Below are positions 37,696 through 50,710 of a stretch of DNA of 64,000 bases, one piece after another; position 1 is the stretch's first letter, and each line of letters begins with the position of its first letter. Source of the DNA: Pterobdella sp. o SKG-2022 (lineage: Eukaryota > Annelida > Clitellata > Hirudinida > Piscicolidae). Where the stretch lies: contig OZ038326.1 of the NCBI GenBank assembly GCA_964035795.1, forward strand, positions 5,941,759 through 6,005,758, in the 5' to 3' direction. Both the position numbers and the translations under genes were made by a program. The notes beneath the pieces were generated by a model. The model was not told the origin of the DNA, searched no databases, and saw nothing but the letters and a program-made list of their open reading frames with translations.

Positions 37696-38728
37696 TCATC
37701 TTCATCGTTAATGAAGACGATGCTTTTTTTTGAGAATAAACCAGCAACAATGGTTATGAAAAGAATGTTAAAACGATTTTAAGAGGTAGAACACAATATA
37801 AGAAAAGATCTACTCATATGCAAACACCACTGAAACAACTAAACAACCAGCAATAATAAAGTGGGAAAAAAATTTCAAAACACTAAATTCAAGTTATTTT
37901 AAAAAAATCGTTCTGTGCATATAAGCAAACAACCTTTTCTTTCCCTTCCACAAAAGCCACCTACCCTGTTATATCTTAACTCCATAACTCATGCTAAGCA
38001 ACTAATTCAAACACCGCCTGGCGATGTATCTATTGTGTGAAAATCATTGAAAAATGTGTTTTCAGCTTGATATTATAAAATGCGGTACATTTGAAAAAAT
38101 CTCAAACACATACCCAAACCCTCACTCGCTTTATTAAAATCGAAAGCAATCTTCAAAACCTTACATTATCAACTAGCTCTCCTTTATGTTGAAGCATGCA
38201 TCTTTGAGACGTTCAATGTTTGCCGGGTTGTATTATATTCATTAGGATTCAAATTAGAGAAAACAATAATAAAAATAACAATAATAATATCAAAAAAAAA
38301 TAATGAAAATATTAATAATAATTCTTCTCGAATCTTCAAAATAGGAAAGTTTGATTTATTTAAAAAAAAATTTTCAATAAATTCAACTAATTTCTGGGAC
38401 ATTAAAAAAAATCAACAGAATAGGGAAACAATAGCAATAAGCATTGATATAAAAAAATATTTTGTGATCAGACTAAACTCATATATTAATATAATCTTCT
38501 TTTCATTTCCTTCCCAGATATTTCAAAGAAAGATTATTATTACTTAGATAATTCTATTCAATGCAACCTTACCTCTTCAGCGTTGAAACTCCTTAATTTT
38601 CAGACTCTTGTTACCAGCGTGATCGTCTCAATAGCATTTGATATCAAAATGCATGCGTTGTGTGTATGGTAGTCCAATGATGATTTCAATTAATTAATTA
38701 ATTCAATATGAGGTATAAAAGTACACTT

Positions 38729-38839
38729 ATATTCAATTGAAAACACTTTTGGGAGTTAACTTTATTCCACGAAACTTTTTGTAAGATGAACTTACATTAT
38801 CAAGTAGTGGTACAAATATCAGTGTTTTCAATTGAATAT
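38729..38839 (+). ncRNA. Hairpin element, copy B
   Basis: The arms 38729-38747 and 38821-38839 are exact 19-bp reverse complements containing TTCAATTGAAAACACT. The core 38769-38804 reads ACGAA, ACTT, TTTG, TAAG, ATGAA, CTTA, CATTATC, AAGT. ACTT pairs with AAGT, and TAAG with CTTA. A TATAAAA string lies about 10 bases upstream of the left arm, which in AT-rich DNA may mean nothing. TA flanks both arm ends, as Tc1/mariner-type MITEs would leave. The function is unknown. Confidence 0.55.
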
Positions 38840-39218
38840 TTACGTTTGGCTCGAGGAATTAAAAAATAAACTTAGTATTGAGATTCTATGTTATATATTT
38901 TAAGATATGCAAAATCTAATAAATATAAATTCAAAGAGAAAACGATAATATTCATAATTTTTTTTCATATAAAAAGCTTTTCGTGTTTATTAAAATTTTT
39001 TTTCAAATCTGTGATCGTTTATACAACAGAAACTTTCGATTTTTATTTGGTTAATATAAAAGGGTTTTGTGTTTAATGTTAAGATTCCACACCAGTGTTT
39101 TTCATTTTAAACTCAAGCTTATCTTGACGAGAAAAACGCAAAGCGTTACATTTTTCATAGACTTTCCGTTATTCATAATGTATCTCGATAACTGAAGATT
39201 TTAATTATTTCGTTTTTT

Positions 39219-39437
39219 TTACTTTTTAAACTTATAACGCTGTTTATTCCAAGGTCTACAGTAGTTGTAAACATAAGAAATAAGGTTTGATAATATCATG
39301 TAATTTACACGACGCTCAAAATAACCATAAAAAGCTTTTGTTAAAAAAAGACATTCAGGTTTAGAACACCATACTCCATTAGAAATACTAAAACTTTCAA
39401 TAGATTCATGAAAAGTGTTTTGAAAAGTACACGGCAT
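39219..39437 (-). CDS. Small hypothetical Cys/aromatic-rich frame, reverse strand
   Basis: A 72-codon frame begins MPCTFQNTFHE and contains NGVWCSKPECLFLTK. A TATTTATAAATAG string lies about 75 bases upstream of the ATG, in TATA-box position. It has no signal peptide and no family match. It is low confidence because such frames arise by chance here. Confidence 0.15.
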   Translation of the reverse strand: MPCTFQNTFHESIESFSISNGVWCSKPECLFLTKAFYGYFERRVNYMILSNLISYVYNYCRPWNKQRYKFKK

Positions 39438-42400
39438 AGATACAAACGACCACGCACAGACGTCTATCGATTACATATATATCTCCGTGATGAAGTCCCA
39501 CTTGAAGGCTATTTATAAATAATAAAAAGAAAATGATTAAGTTCCATGGGTTGTGTTGAGTAGCTTTATTCTATGTTTGATGGCCTTATATGCATTACTA
39601 TAGGTGCTACCTGATATGTGTTCATAAAATATATGCCTGGACCACTTTAAAACAATTTTTATACAAGATTTTATGATTTCATCTTTTCCATTATTTTTTT
39701 CACCGTTTAGTCTTTAGATAAATCGATACAAATCTAGTCATTTTTAGGGCTTGTTCTACTGGGAACCATTTTTAGAAATTTTTGACTTTAAGATTACAAT
39801 GGCATCTCAGTGTTTGGTTTAAGGATAATCATTTGAAAACTTCATCGTCCAGCTATTAAGAGTTTTGTAGTTTCTTGTTTGTTTCATTATTCATGCATTC
39901 GTATTTAAACCCTTTTTGAAGCGTTGTTATTGGAGTCGATTAATATTTTATAGTTGATATGAATTCTTTTGAATCAGTACTAAAACTAAGTTTGTCTATT
40001 TATTAAAACATTTATACACTTTTAAAATGATAAAAGCATATATTTGCGGTGTGTCTTGAAAGTTTTAAGTTGAAAATTTAAGCAGACATATCTCAACTCA
40101 ATATAAGCTAAAACTATTGGAGCTGAATGGAACACTTTGGGTTCGAAATTGAATTATTATCGATTTTATTCGAAGAATACTTGAGGAGATGTAGCTGTAT
40201 TTGTATAAGACATTTCTCACTTCAAGAGTCTACAGTAACCAAATACAATGATTTTTTTCTAAAGTACTTTAAAATTTTAACAAAAACCTCGTTCTTTTTG
40301 AGAAAATATTCATTGCTCAATAATTCTGTAACAATCAAATAAGCTCAAATAAATAAATTTATTTAATCACGTTTATTACGTGCAAAAAAAAATAGGAAAA
40401 AACTTTCAAAATACACAATGCGTGGAAATTTTCTTGAGTTTTAATTTTAAAATGTTTCGTTTCAGGGTGTTCGAAAAGTCTGTTAGCCCCGGAAATAAAT
40501 GAATACAAAACAATAAAGATAAGTGGACGCAAGCGTGGTTTTTGAGAGGATCATGAATGAAAAAGCTTTTCAAAGTTTCTCTTTTCATGTAAGCAATCCA
40601 ATAGTATCATTTGTTTCTCAAACATTTGATGTTTCAACACAATCAGATGCTTCTATTGTTCGAGGAAAATTGGTTTTGGCATAAGCTCCAAATGAATTTT
40701 AGTAAGTTATCTATAGAAGGAAAGTTAATTTCTCAATCTTTCAATATGATTACAAGCAATAGTTCATCTTTATAGTTTAGACACTTCAAAAAGTATTAAA
40801 GTCGTTATCAGATTATATTTTAAATAACGAAATTTAGACGCGTTTTCCATTAATCTCAAAATTTAGTTTTTTTATTTGAAATTTTTATTTCTTTGATAAC
40901 AAAAACTAAACTTGAAACCCTCATTTCCCATAGATATATAATTCAAATCAATTGCAACGTTTAATTAACTACCCGCTAATGCATGATGTAACTTCTTTAT
41001 TAACTTCACAAAATGAACCTCACGCAATCAAGTTACTGCATGAAATTTTTTATTTATCTTATGCATCTATTTTTTTTATGTATCTATGTATAAATCTTAA
41101 GTATCTTTTTTTTGAATTCAATTTTCTTGATTTTTATCGTAAAATGAGGAAGATTTTAGATACATATATTTTTTCAAAAAACTATAATTTTCGACAAATT
41201 CAACTTTGTCATAATTCATTAGTATCATGCATAAAATGCATTTAGCGGAAGTGTTCCAAGTTTTAGGAGATAATATGGACATTAAATTTTAGGTATGGTG
41301 GTAAGATTATGGCGATTATTATTGTCATTTGAATGTGTTTATAGCACCAAATCTGATGTAGTATTTTGAAATCAATATCGTCAGTATGTGTGAATTACAC
41401 AAATTTCAATGTTTTTTTGAAAATAAATTTGTTTTGAAATATATTTTTTTGCACTTGAGTCACGAACAGTACTGTGAACAAGCCTCATAGATCCAACACA
41501 CCCTTGCACCGTGGTCAAAAACATTCTGAGGTTGGATAATTTACAAAGAGAAGGGCAGTTTCCGTGCAATATAATTTAATACACGCCATTCTTGCAGTCA
41601 TTACGAGCTTGATAATACTGCTAATATTACTTAGCTCGAAGGAAGAATAATAAGATAGAGGTGAATAGCAATCTATTTAATAATTAATACTTGCCTTAAC
41701 GCCCATGTTCTAAATGTTAATCATCCGAAAAACATTTCGTAGATTAATTTTCCAAAGAAAGCCTTATAAAAAGCCTTGTAAAAAGAGGAAAGAAAATGAA
41801 AAACGCTTAACATTGATTGATGGTAGAGTAAAGTTGATATTTTAAAAGATGATCGAGGTGTTTGAAGCTTGGAAGATATAAAACATAGACCCTCGGAGCC
41901 TCATGTGTGATGCTGATTATTTAATCACTTGAGCACGTATTTCATTAGTGCTCACATAATTGATCCTTGTTTGCTTGTTGAAGGGCTTCAAGTGTGGTGG
42001 TAGCTGTGTGTTACATTTTGTTCAGTGTTTTATTCAATTAAGGTTGATTTGAAAATTGAAAAATTTTCTGATTTGATGCTACTTTTTCTAAAAATCAGAG
42101 TGAAAATACGTGAAAAATAAGCATCTTCGACGAAAAATTTTGTTTTTGTTCAGAAGCGTGCATACATATGAAGCTTGAAATATATTTAACAAACGATGTG
42201 TGAGGAATATTGAAATATATTAGAATTCAGAGAAACAAATCAAATGACTGTTGGTGTTTTGCTCAAAAATATGAGCCGTCGAGCATTTGAGAGTGTTTCA
42301 TGCATTTACAAATTAAAAATGTTTTTTATTGATATATTTTTAAGGAATTTTTCAATTAAAATAAAAAGAAATTTCTGTATCAGTTATAAAAATGATGAAC

Positions 42401-44264
42401 CTTCATTTTTTGATACGTAAATGGCTTATAAAAACCCTCGATTCTTTAATCAAAACAAGAATCGATTTTTTCACATAAAATAACAAAAAAAATCTTAATA
42501 AGTTGCCTGAATGCATATAAACGCTAAAAACCTTGCGACAGAGCGTACGGAAGCTTGTACGTACACATCGGTGTGAGCGCAAGCTATTGTGAATGCTGGC
42601 TGGTGTATTCTTGCCGCCCTAAATAACTAAAAAACAAGTTGATGAAAATTTAAGCTGTTTTTGAGGTGCTTTTAGTGTGATTAAGTTTATGATGTTTAAG
42701 TGATTTAGACAACTATTTGTGATCATACGTTTATTTTTTGAGGGATGTTCAGGTATTATTATCTACTAGTTTCAAATGAGCTAAGTTTAAAAAATACACT
42801 GTTTTATTTGAAATTTAATATTACAGTTATAAATTTAAAATTAAGATTCATTTAAATCCAATGTTTAATTCATTTTATGTGCCTCCGTAGACCTCATCAT
42901 TACCACCGTTGTATATTACATCCACAAAAACTGAAAAACTTCTTCTCATATTCCCTTTCATTTTCATTATGATGAAATCTGGAAAAAATCTTAGCGATTT
43001 AAAAATATGTTTGACTTCAAATTCTCAGTTGATATTTCAGTTTTATCTCATTGCCTTTTGTACCTTTGTATTATTTAGACAAACGAATTTTCAAAATAAT
43101 AAAGTTGGAAAAAAAGTTTTTAATAAATATTTTTAACGAGTTTTTATCAGTGCAGTGAAGAAATCGATGAGAAGATTTAAATTTTTTTTAAACTCTGAAG
43201 CTCGTTTTCGCGTGAAATCGTTTAATTAATTCACTTGGATTCAGATTTTAAAAGTGCATTGTATATATTTTTTAAAATATACGTTAGTTTGAAATACTGT
43301 GGAAAAGAATTTATTAGTGATGAATAAAAAATATTTGAAAAATAAAATTGAAAAATTAATATTTTAATCAAAAAAAATAATAAAAGCTTAAAAAACTTAA
43401 ATAATGATAAATTCAATTAATGAAAAAAAAAATTAAAATATTCAATAAACATAAATATTGATAAAAAATTCAAATAATAAAATCAAAATTGATAACTAAT
43501 AACAATGAAAATAACAGTTGACAATAATTTTGGAGAATTCTTAATTTAAAAAACTTCGAGCAAAACACCTATTGCCAAGAGCTTCTTATCTTTCCCGTCA
43601 AGACACCCCCAAAACGAAATATCAAATGAAGTTTTTTCGTAGAGGGAGCGTGGAAATACAGTTGAAAGAATTACAAGACTTTCCAGTTTTGTTGTGAGAG
43701 ATTATTTTTTATCGAAAGAGTGAAAAAGACTTTGAATCGATAGAACTATTGAAAAACTCAAGTTTTTTAATCAATAATTATTAGTATTTCTAATTTTTAT
43801 TTCCAATGTATAATGTTAGTTCTATTTGAACTATTGCTTCAAAAAAAACTTTATATCAATATTTTTTTTCGGTAATTTTTAGCTTTTTGTAATTTTCATA
43901 TCTTTATTTCATAGGCTTCATTCTTCAGACATTGTATGTATTTTTTTCCAATGAATTTTTGTTTTAACCGTCAAGATTTCAAATATTAAAGATACAATAT
44001 AATTGGAAAAATTAACGAGTTTATTTTTTTATATATCAATTCAAATTTTTTTCATTAAATTCTACATTATATTTCGATTGATGCATGCAAATATTCCACA
44101 CAGAACCCTGCAATGTCCCTGCATCAACAGATCCATCTTGGCCTTATATTTTTTGAAATCCTCTACTTCAATTTTTCTACGGGTGCGTTCTCAAATTGAA
44201 TTTTGAATATATAAAACCTTTGAGGTATAACATTGTTTTGTATTTAATCGAAAAACCTTCTCAG
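39438..44264. other. AT-rich stretch, no supported gene
   Basis: There is a GC-richer patch at 41450-41640, open on both strands, with a hydrophobic frame AILAVITSLIILLILLSS on the plus strand. Another at 42530-42620 contains TACGTACAC. Neither gives a gene model. The signal-peptide exon of the membrane protein at 44265 should lie at the end of this stretch, but I could not choose one. Confidence 0.35.
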
Positions 44265-45921
44265 CTTCATGCAACGAAGATCAACGCAAGATTTGCCTAC
44301 AAGCCGGTATCCCATTTAAAATTTGAACTAATATTTATTAAATAACCTACAAAATTTGAATAAAATATTCTTTTTAGTTCTAAAAATATTTTTCAAAGAT
44401 ATCGTTTCAAACTAAAAATATATACTTTAATTATTTTCATGAACCAAAATGTGGAACTGAAGTGTCCGAGAAAAGATTGAACTGGTTGTCGACCGGGGGC
44501 GAATGCATATCGAAGCAGTATGTGCAGTACACTCATTTGTGCACAGTCTTCAATTACTTCCCTAGTGTTGACTATTGTTGCTGTCATCTCACCTCTAACC
44601 TCATGTCATCAGTTTCAAGAAAAACTAAAAGAAGTTTTGAAGATGTGGGTGTTGATCGTAATTTATCACGACCATTCTCTATGGATCTTGATCGTTTCAA
44701 TGATTCGAATGAAAAAGAGAGAATAATGAAGAAGATGAAGAAGAAAGGTAAAATTGTAGCAGACGAAGATTATCTCCAAGAGGGAGTCAAAGAAAACTAT
44801 GAAAATGCTGCATTGTGCTGTCGATATCACCAGAACTGGGAGAACTTCCGCTGTCTGGAGTCTGAAGATGCTCTTATTCCGAGGTTATTTTTCTATTACC
44901 TTTGTGATGAATGATATCTTTGAATTTGAAATTCATAAAAACATTTGAAAAAAAATTTTTCAATAAAATGCACAACAATAAACGCAATTATCCATGTTGT
45001 TTATCGCTACAGCCCTGTCCCTACAACTCAGCGACTCTTGAATCGGTTTAAATCATCGGATTTTTATGTTGGAGGTTTAGTTTTAGCTGGTTTTGTGTTC
45101 TTATCATTAGGAGTAGTTTGTGTGTTGAAAATGTGGAAATATAAAAGAATGAGAATCCAAGATGAAAAAGAGTGGATGGAAAAAGATACAATTAAAAGTA
45201 AGTTTTTGTTGAAAAAAAATTCTCAAAAATGTTTTGAAAAAATTTATTTTTAGAAATAGATATGAAGTCTGAAATAGTGAAAGAAACAGTGAAGAAAAAA
45301 AAAGAAGTTAAGTCTACGTCTCCAAGCAAGGAGTCTTCGCCCAAAAAACTAGATTCAATCAACATTCAATACAGACAACAGCCGAGCAGCACAGCATCCA
45401 AAGAAGAGTGCAAGTACGGCAACTTGAACACATTCTTTGACGAATCCAACAAGAACACACCTTCAAAACTAGCCTCAGACCAGGCTTCACTGAGCAACTT
45501 CACGCCTAAGTTTTTTTTACCTGTCAGAGGCTCTACCACCAGTGACTATTTCAGCTATTTCGATTATTCCAATGCCAACGCTCACAACCTTTTTACAGAC
45601 AGTCTAGAGAATGACAGTTTCAGCAGTTACAGAAATGACACTAGTGATTGTAGTAGTTATAGTAGCGGAGAAATTTCGGAAGAACCAGAAAGACACCCAT
45701 ATTACTCATTTTATCGAAGAAGAGTTCTTGGCTTGGATGCCAGGCAACCACCATGTGCAGCCAACGCAGTGTCATCATTTGGAGGCTCCAATGGCATGAA
45801 TCGCCATTTCAGACGTCATTCCCGTCACATCGTGCACTTCCGCCACCACCAGCTCAAGAGGCAACGTCATCTCAGCTACTGCGCTCCGCCCTCCACCTTC
45901 CTCGAACATAGTGCTTCGTGA
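44265..45921 (+). CDS. Cys-rich single-pass membrane protein, unrecognised; 5' exon missing
   Basis: Exons are 44265-44306, 44463-44883, 45013-45197 and 45254-45921 (TGA), with phases joining; 437 residues are visible. The ectodomain has two Cys clusters, SCNEDQRKICLQA..GGECISK..HLCTV..YCCCHL and, nearer the membrane, AALCCRYHQNWENFRC, separated by a Lys/Arg-rich acidic-basic spacer (KRSFEDVGVD, KKMKKKGK). One transmembrane helix follows (FYVGGLVLAGFVFLSLGVVC). The cytoplasmic tail is Lys-rich, then Ser/Asn/Tyr-rich (DYFSYFDYSN), and ends His/Arg-rich (RRHSRHIVHFRHHQ). The last intron is only 56 bp. The topology suggests a type I receptor or adaptor-like protein; no family is recognised. The acceptor at 44462 is weak. 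The signal peptide is expected upstream. Confidence 0.6.
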
Positions 45922-46038
45922 ACCATTCGATATTGTCTACTTGGTGTAAAGTGGAAATCGTAAGTTTAGTGTTCTGAAATTCTACTTGATTTTTATTCAT
46001 TTGTACATACCTATGAACATGTTTTGTGTTTTTTTGTA

Positions 46039-46044
46039 AATAAA
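46039..46044 (+). terminator. Polyadenylation signal of the membrane-protein gene
   Basis: AATAAA lies 118 bases after the TGA at 45919-45921. Confidence 0.65.
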
Positions 46045-48129
46045 GTTGACACTTAAATGGAACAAATGAAAGTTTTTCAACTTGTCGAACACTTGTTTGG
46101 AACATTTAAAATGTTATTTATATATTTTATCTCTCTAAAGTTTGTTTAAACGTACCTTGAAGCCTTTTATTCAATCTTTATTCGTTAACAAAATGGCAAC
46201 AAAAGATATCGTCAAATATTGAAACAACTTCATAACTATGTAACTATGAACTCCTTTGGAACTTAATTGCCCACCCACCATCGTGTGCATAACGTTATTG
46301 TAGAACACGGCAAAAAAATTTTATTTTTCTTATTGTTTAGCAATTTTGATTAGATTAACAGAATCCATGCATTTTCAATAGCTATATTTTTTGTTATTAG
46401 ATTAGTTTAAATCTAGGTTCAACACGATGGGATGGCTTGGAGCATTCCTTTTGTTGGCACTATCACTAAAATTTCAATTTTCAATCTTATTTTTTTTGAA
46501 ATAAACGTTTAGAAATGAATTTTGTTTTTAAAAAATAAAAATTTTTATCAAAACATTATTAGTTTTTAATTAATGAGAAAAGTTTTTAAAAAATTTTAAG
46601 TTAAAAATGCAAATAAATTCTCTTGAACATTAGAACTATTTTCTCCAATTCAAATATTGTCTCTTAAGTAATTTAAATCTTCCTTTTTTCTATAGAACTA
46701 TCCCATTATTCAAAGAACATATTGTGTTCAAAATGTAAACAATTATAAAACTTCAAAATACAGCGACAAATAAATTCTGTTTAACTCCCTGAAGGTTTGA
46801 TCATAAAATCACAAGAATTTCACAATAAATCTCTGTTTTTTCGTGAATTAGTTTGAATAGTTTCATTCAAAAACCAAAATGTAGTTTATTTATTAATAAA
46901 ATAGCTGAAAACGATAGTAGAAGCAAAAAGAACTTTTCTGCATTTGTTATCCCAAATGATGGACTTTAAGTTTCGCCAAATGATCGGCAATTTAAGATCT
47001 TGTTTCATTCTCTCCGGAAATATTTAAGTAATGAACTAAGAAGTTGCTCAATAAAATAGTTTTTCGCTACTTTTCCAACTGTATCAACGGCATACATGGT
47101 ACTTGACAATGTTGTAGATTGAGAACAAAAGCTTTCAAGTAATAAACGTTTTTATTCTTCCTTACTTAAACTATTGATTTTTTACAAATTAAATGTGAAA
47201 AATATATTTTTACATTTAAATAATTTATTACTTGAAAATCTTTACTGGCACTTGCCCAAAAAAAAATTTAATATTTCCAAAACTCCCATTTCATTCTGCA
47301 AAAAATAATTCTTAAATTAAATCAACCATAATTCCAATAAAAATTAATTCTTCATTTATAAAAAAACTTTACTAGTTTTCAAAAGAATCTTAAGCCCTTC
47401 TAAAAAGATCTACAGGAGATGCACTCAGTATAGAAGTCAGAGGTTGAGTCATAATAGTAAAAGCAGATTTCATTGTGGAGTTCCATTTATGGTTGGGAGC
47501 TTTTATGGGAACTTGGTGTTAAACTGGTATTTTAATTAAATGTGGCAATTTCTCAAAAAACGTGGAAAGGTGGAAAAGATGTTGGTAGCGTTCACCTAAA
47601 AAATATTTTTCAGAGTTTATGTCAAGATTACTTCTAGAAATCAAACAGTAATAAAGTTTTTTATAATCTACGTTTTATCGAGCACCTTGATTGATGAAAT
47701 TATTCAGCTTTTCTATTTTTTCTTCTCTTACTTGACGTGCCATTCTTGTTTGTTGTTTATTACAAGCTCAACCTTATTTTCTTCATCTGACCACATCATA
47801 AAATCAAATGTATTTTGTGTCTTATTTTTGGACAAGGGTGAAAAAATGGTTTTAGAAATAGTTTAACTGACTTAGTTTTAAAGAACATGGGTTTTTTGAT
47901 ATTTTATATTCATCTGAAAAAACTTTGGTTTGATAACCGCAGCAACAAAAGTTTAGATTTTATATCCTAGTGTAATAACAAAAGTTATTTCTAATTTCTT
48001 AAAGCTTCGAAATTGATTTTTTTTTTAAATTTCATGAAGTTAATACATTTATCATACCAGCAAAATATCTATAATTTTTGATAAGTTTAGCTTTATTATT
48101 AAAAGTTAACAGTAAAAAAATTGAATCTG
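46045..48129. other. AT-rich intergenic stretch
   Basis: I see no gene here. A short reverse-strand frame near 47400-47470 (MKSAFTIMTQPLTSILSA) is the only protein-like piece and is too short to support. Confidence 0.5.
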
Positions 48130-48760
48130 TTGATTTGACTATCTTTTTAGTCTTTTCCAGGCTTGAATATTGCATCTCTCTTTTTTTCAGACTTTCGAAC
48201 TGCTTTATCTTTAAGTTGCAATCTCTCCAAAATCGCTTTGCCAAAACAGTCTTTCAGGCCGGTTATTATTCTTCATCTTGCCCTCGCCTATATCGCCTTC
48301 ATTGGTTGCCGGTCAATTAGCACCTGTTTCACAGTGTGTTTTCGCTACATCAAATTTCTAGCAAGCACTTTGATCTATAATGAAAAGCGCTTTATAAATA
48401 CCGTATGTCACACCAAGAGCCCAGTTAGAGGAGCTTACCGCTAATACTTTTCATCATAATTAGCCGGCTTTTTTATCCGACACTCTCAAAGTCCCTCAAA
48501 GGATCGGTCTGTTTTTTCTAACTCTTCCTTATGCTTCTTTTTCACAAACTGCCAATTATTTATGCAATTCTTTTCTTCATAATCTGCGTTTTCTATCTTC
48601 TCTCAAACACTTTTTAAGCGTTTAAAAACGCATTCTTATAGCCGCGTTTCTTTGCCTTAGTTTTACCGACAACGCAAGCGCTCTTGCAGAAAACCTTGTT
48701 TGGAACCTGTACGCCTTACAAATAAATTGATAACAATAATAATAAAAATAATAATAATAT
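48130..48760 (+). mobile_element. Decayed CR1-like LINE copy with a nested insertion
   Basis: It aligns by eye with the LINE at 36668. Matches include FIFKLQSLQNRFAKTVFQAG, LYRLHWLPV, then KRLKTHSYS-like codons, and a 3' end CTTGTTTGGAACCTG..ACGCCTTACAAATA. Frameshifts and stops break the frame. Between the equivalents of GGTTGCCGGTC and AAGAGCCCAGTT it carries about 95 extra bases. The tail is followed by AATAAT repeats to 48760. The copy is older than the one at 36668. Confidence 0.75.
48312..48410 (+). mobile_element. Insertion inside the LINE copy, with an L2/SINE-like 3' tail
   Basis: These bases are absent from the intact LINE copy at 36668. Their 3' end, GCACTTTGATCTATAATG followed by AAAAGCGCTTTATAAATA, resembles the hairpin tail shared by L2-clade LINEs and the SINEs they mobilise. 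The fragment is probably a 5'-truncated insertion of such an element. Confidence 0.45.
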
Positions 48761-49498
48761 TGTATTTTCAGCTCTCTGGTAAAGATATTTGCTAAAACCA
48801 AATTTTATAAAAATATGAATGCAGAAAGAAATAAGTTTATATGAATTGAATTTTTCTAACGTTGTGTCATCACTACATCCTTATTCGACTTATTTATAGC
48901 GCCATCTACCATTCTCTGTAATTTATATAATTCCATTTAATCATGATTACTAGGTTGCAACCTTTGCCTCCCTTTAAGAAAACTGTGTTTTTAGTGTTTC
49001 AAAGTTTTTTAGTTTTGTTTCACGTATCGTCTTTTTGAGTGTTATTGTAGGATGTGTTGGTGATGTTAATTAATTATAACTGTGAACGACGTCATGACAT
49101 TAAGTTTAATTTTTGTTGGTTATCAGATGACGGGGTTATTCAGTGCATATTTTTAAAAAATTCATACACAATTTTGGTTTTTAAAAAACATTTTTTAGAC
49201 TAAAAACGTATGTATAGGTTTTGAAAAATTATTGTCGCTCATCAAAGAAACTAGTTAAAAAATGAATTTTTAAATGTTTGGAAAAAGCCCTATCAATGAA
49301 ATCTTGGTGCAAAACAATTAACTTTTGTATTTCATTCGTAATCTTGTATTCTCATTACACGTAAGATATATTAGTGGTAAAAGTATCTTTCAGGATAAAA
49401 TTAATCTTGGTTAGAAATTTTGCAATAAAAATAATAGAATTTAGTATAAAATGAAATGTTCTATCTACCGTTTCATCAAACTCCTTGATTTCTTCAAC

Positions 49499-50598
49499 AT
49501 GATTAGAACCTTGTTGTTTGTTTTCACACTTGTGAGTCTAAGTGAAGCAGGTGAGAAATTCCTTTGATTTCTTTATTATAATTTCAATTTCTTTTGTTCT
49601 CGTTGCAGAGATTTCAAGAGTTTTTGTGGGCATTTCAAAACATGGCAAGCAAGCAATGACGATTGTTAATGATAAAATTAAGACACATAAAATTGAAAAT
49701 ATTGAAGAACAAAAGTCTATTGCCAGTTACAAACTCCACCAAATGAAAGTATGCTAAACAATAAATTCATTAAAAATTATAAACCAGCGTTTTTGATTCA
49801 GATTACCAAAGTGATCAAACCAGACATTGGAATAGATTTGGTACCTGGTAAAGGGCTGAACATCCGTGTCAGTAAAGGTCATGTGCAGTTGAAGGGAAAA
49901 TGGGAGGGTTCACTTTGGCAAAGTGGGACTTTCACGGCGACAACTGACAACATCGAGTTAAAAGTGACGGTTGGCCTATCATCTGTTTCAGGGAAGCCCA
50001 AAGTTCAGCTTCGAAGTTGCCACGGGCATTTGAAAAAATTCAAAATAGAAATCGGAAAAAATTTTTTTCTTTTTTTTACAACAGAATAGTCCAGTGAGTG
50101 AAGTTCCGTGTGATTAAATTCAATCACGTTTTAAAATAATTAAATGAGGATCTAAATACATTAACAAAACACGGAATCATATCCCCGAACTAAAGATCGG
50201 ATGCACTACTACCAGTTGTTAGTGTTGTAAATGGAAAACTACCTGTTCAAGCACAAGCTCTAGTGAAGATTTACAGCGATAAACTGTTGTTGGAACTGAA
50301 TCTCAAACTGGAAACCTATTCCACTATTAAACTGGAACAAAACCGTGTGAAGGGAAATATGAGTCATCCAAAAATCAAAGTCAATGTTTTAAAAAACCAC
50401 TTGGACTACAACATAGATCACTCTAATTTAAATACATTCGTTGATAACCTGATTCCAGTTTTCCTTCCACAAGTGAACTACAAGCTCAACGAGGGACTTT
50501 CTCTGCCCACTCTCGAACACATCTCATTGTTTAACTTCAAAATGCAGCTGGTGTCAGAACACATCCAAGTGGCCTACGATGTCGCTGCCAAACAATGA
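49499..50598 (+). CDS. BPI/LBP-family (TULIP) protein, unusually short
   Basis: Exons are 49499-49550 (signal peptide MIRTLLFVFTLVSLSEA), 49609-49748, 49802 to about 50060 and 50216-50598. An upstream in-frame ATG at 49451 would add 16 residues; I prefer the second because it starts a clean signal peptide. Exon 3 matches the BPI N-terminal barrel: GLNIRVSKGHVQLKGKWEG, SGTFTAT, SGKPKVQLRSC. Exon 4 matches the end of the C-terminal barrel: LPVQAQALVKI, NTFVDNLIPVFLP, NYKLNEGLSLPTL. About 180 residues that normally lie between are absent, with only about 150 bp separating the two parts. No good exon 3 donor is visible; reading on gives a stop at 50087-50089. It is either a compact single-unit TULIP protein or a broken gene. 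Family members bind lipopolysaccharide or lipids in innate immunity. Confidence 0.6.
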
Positions 50599-50710
50599 TT
50601 TCAACATTGTAACTTTCATATTGATTGTTTAGTGCAATGATGTGTTGGTCGAAAATATTACTTTTGGTAAATTATGATAGAATAAGACCACTAATCTTAA
50701 GTTCACAATA

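Noticed and set aside
38146..38180. CTTACATTATCAA, a 13-base match to the hairpin core
   Set aside because: The partner strand, the ACGAA end and the complementary arms are all absent. It could be chance in AT-rich DNA.
41381..41640. GC-richer patch open on both strands, with a Cys-containing minus frame and a hydrophobic plus frame
   Set aside because: Neither strand gives consistent splice sites or a recognisable domain, so the strand cannot be decided.
44520..44726. Signal-peptide-like frame starting MCSTLICAQSSITSLVLTI
   Set aside because: It overlaps the membrane-protein exon 44463-44883 in another frame. That exon joins its neighbours in phase without it, so no frameshift is needed.
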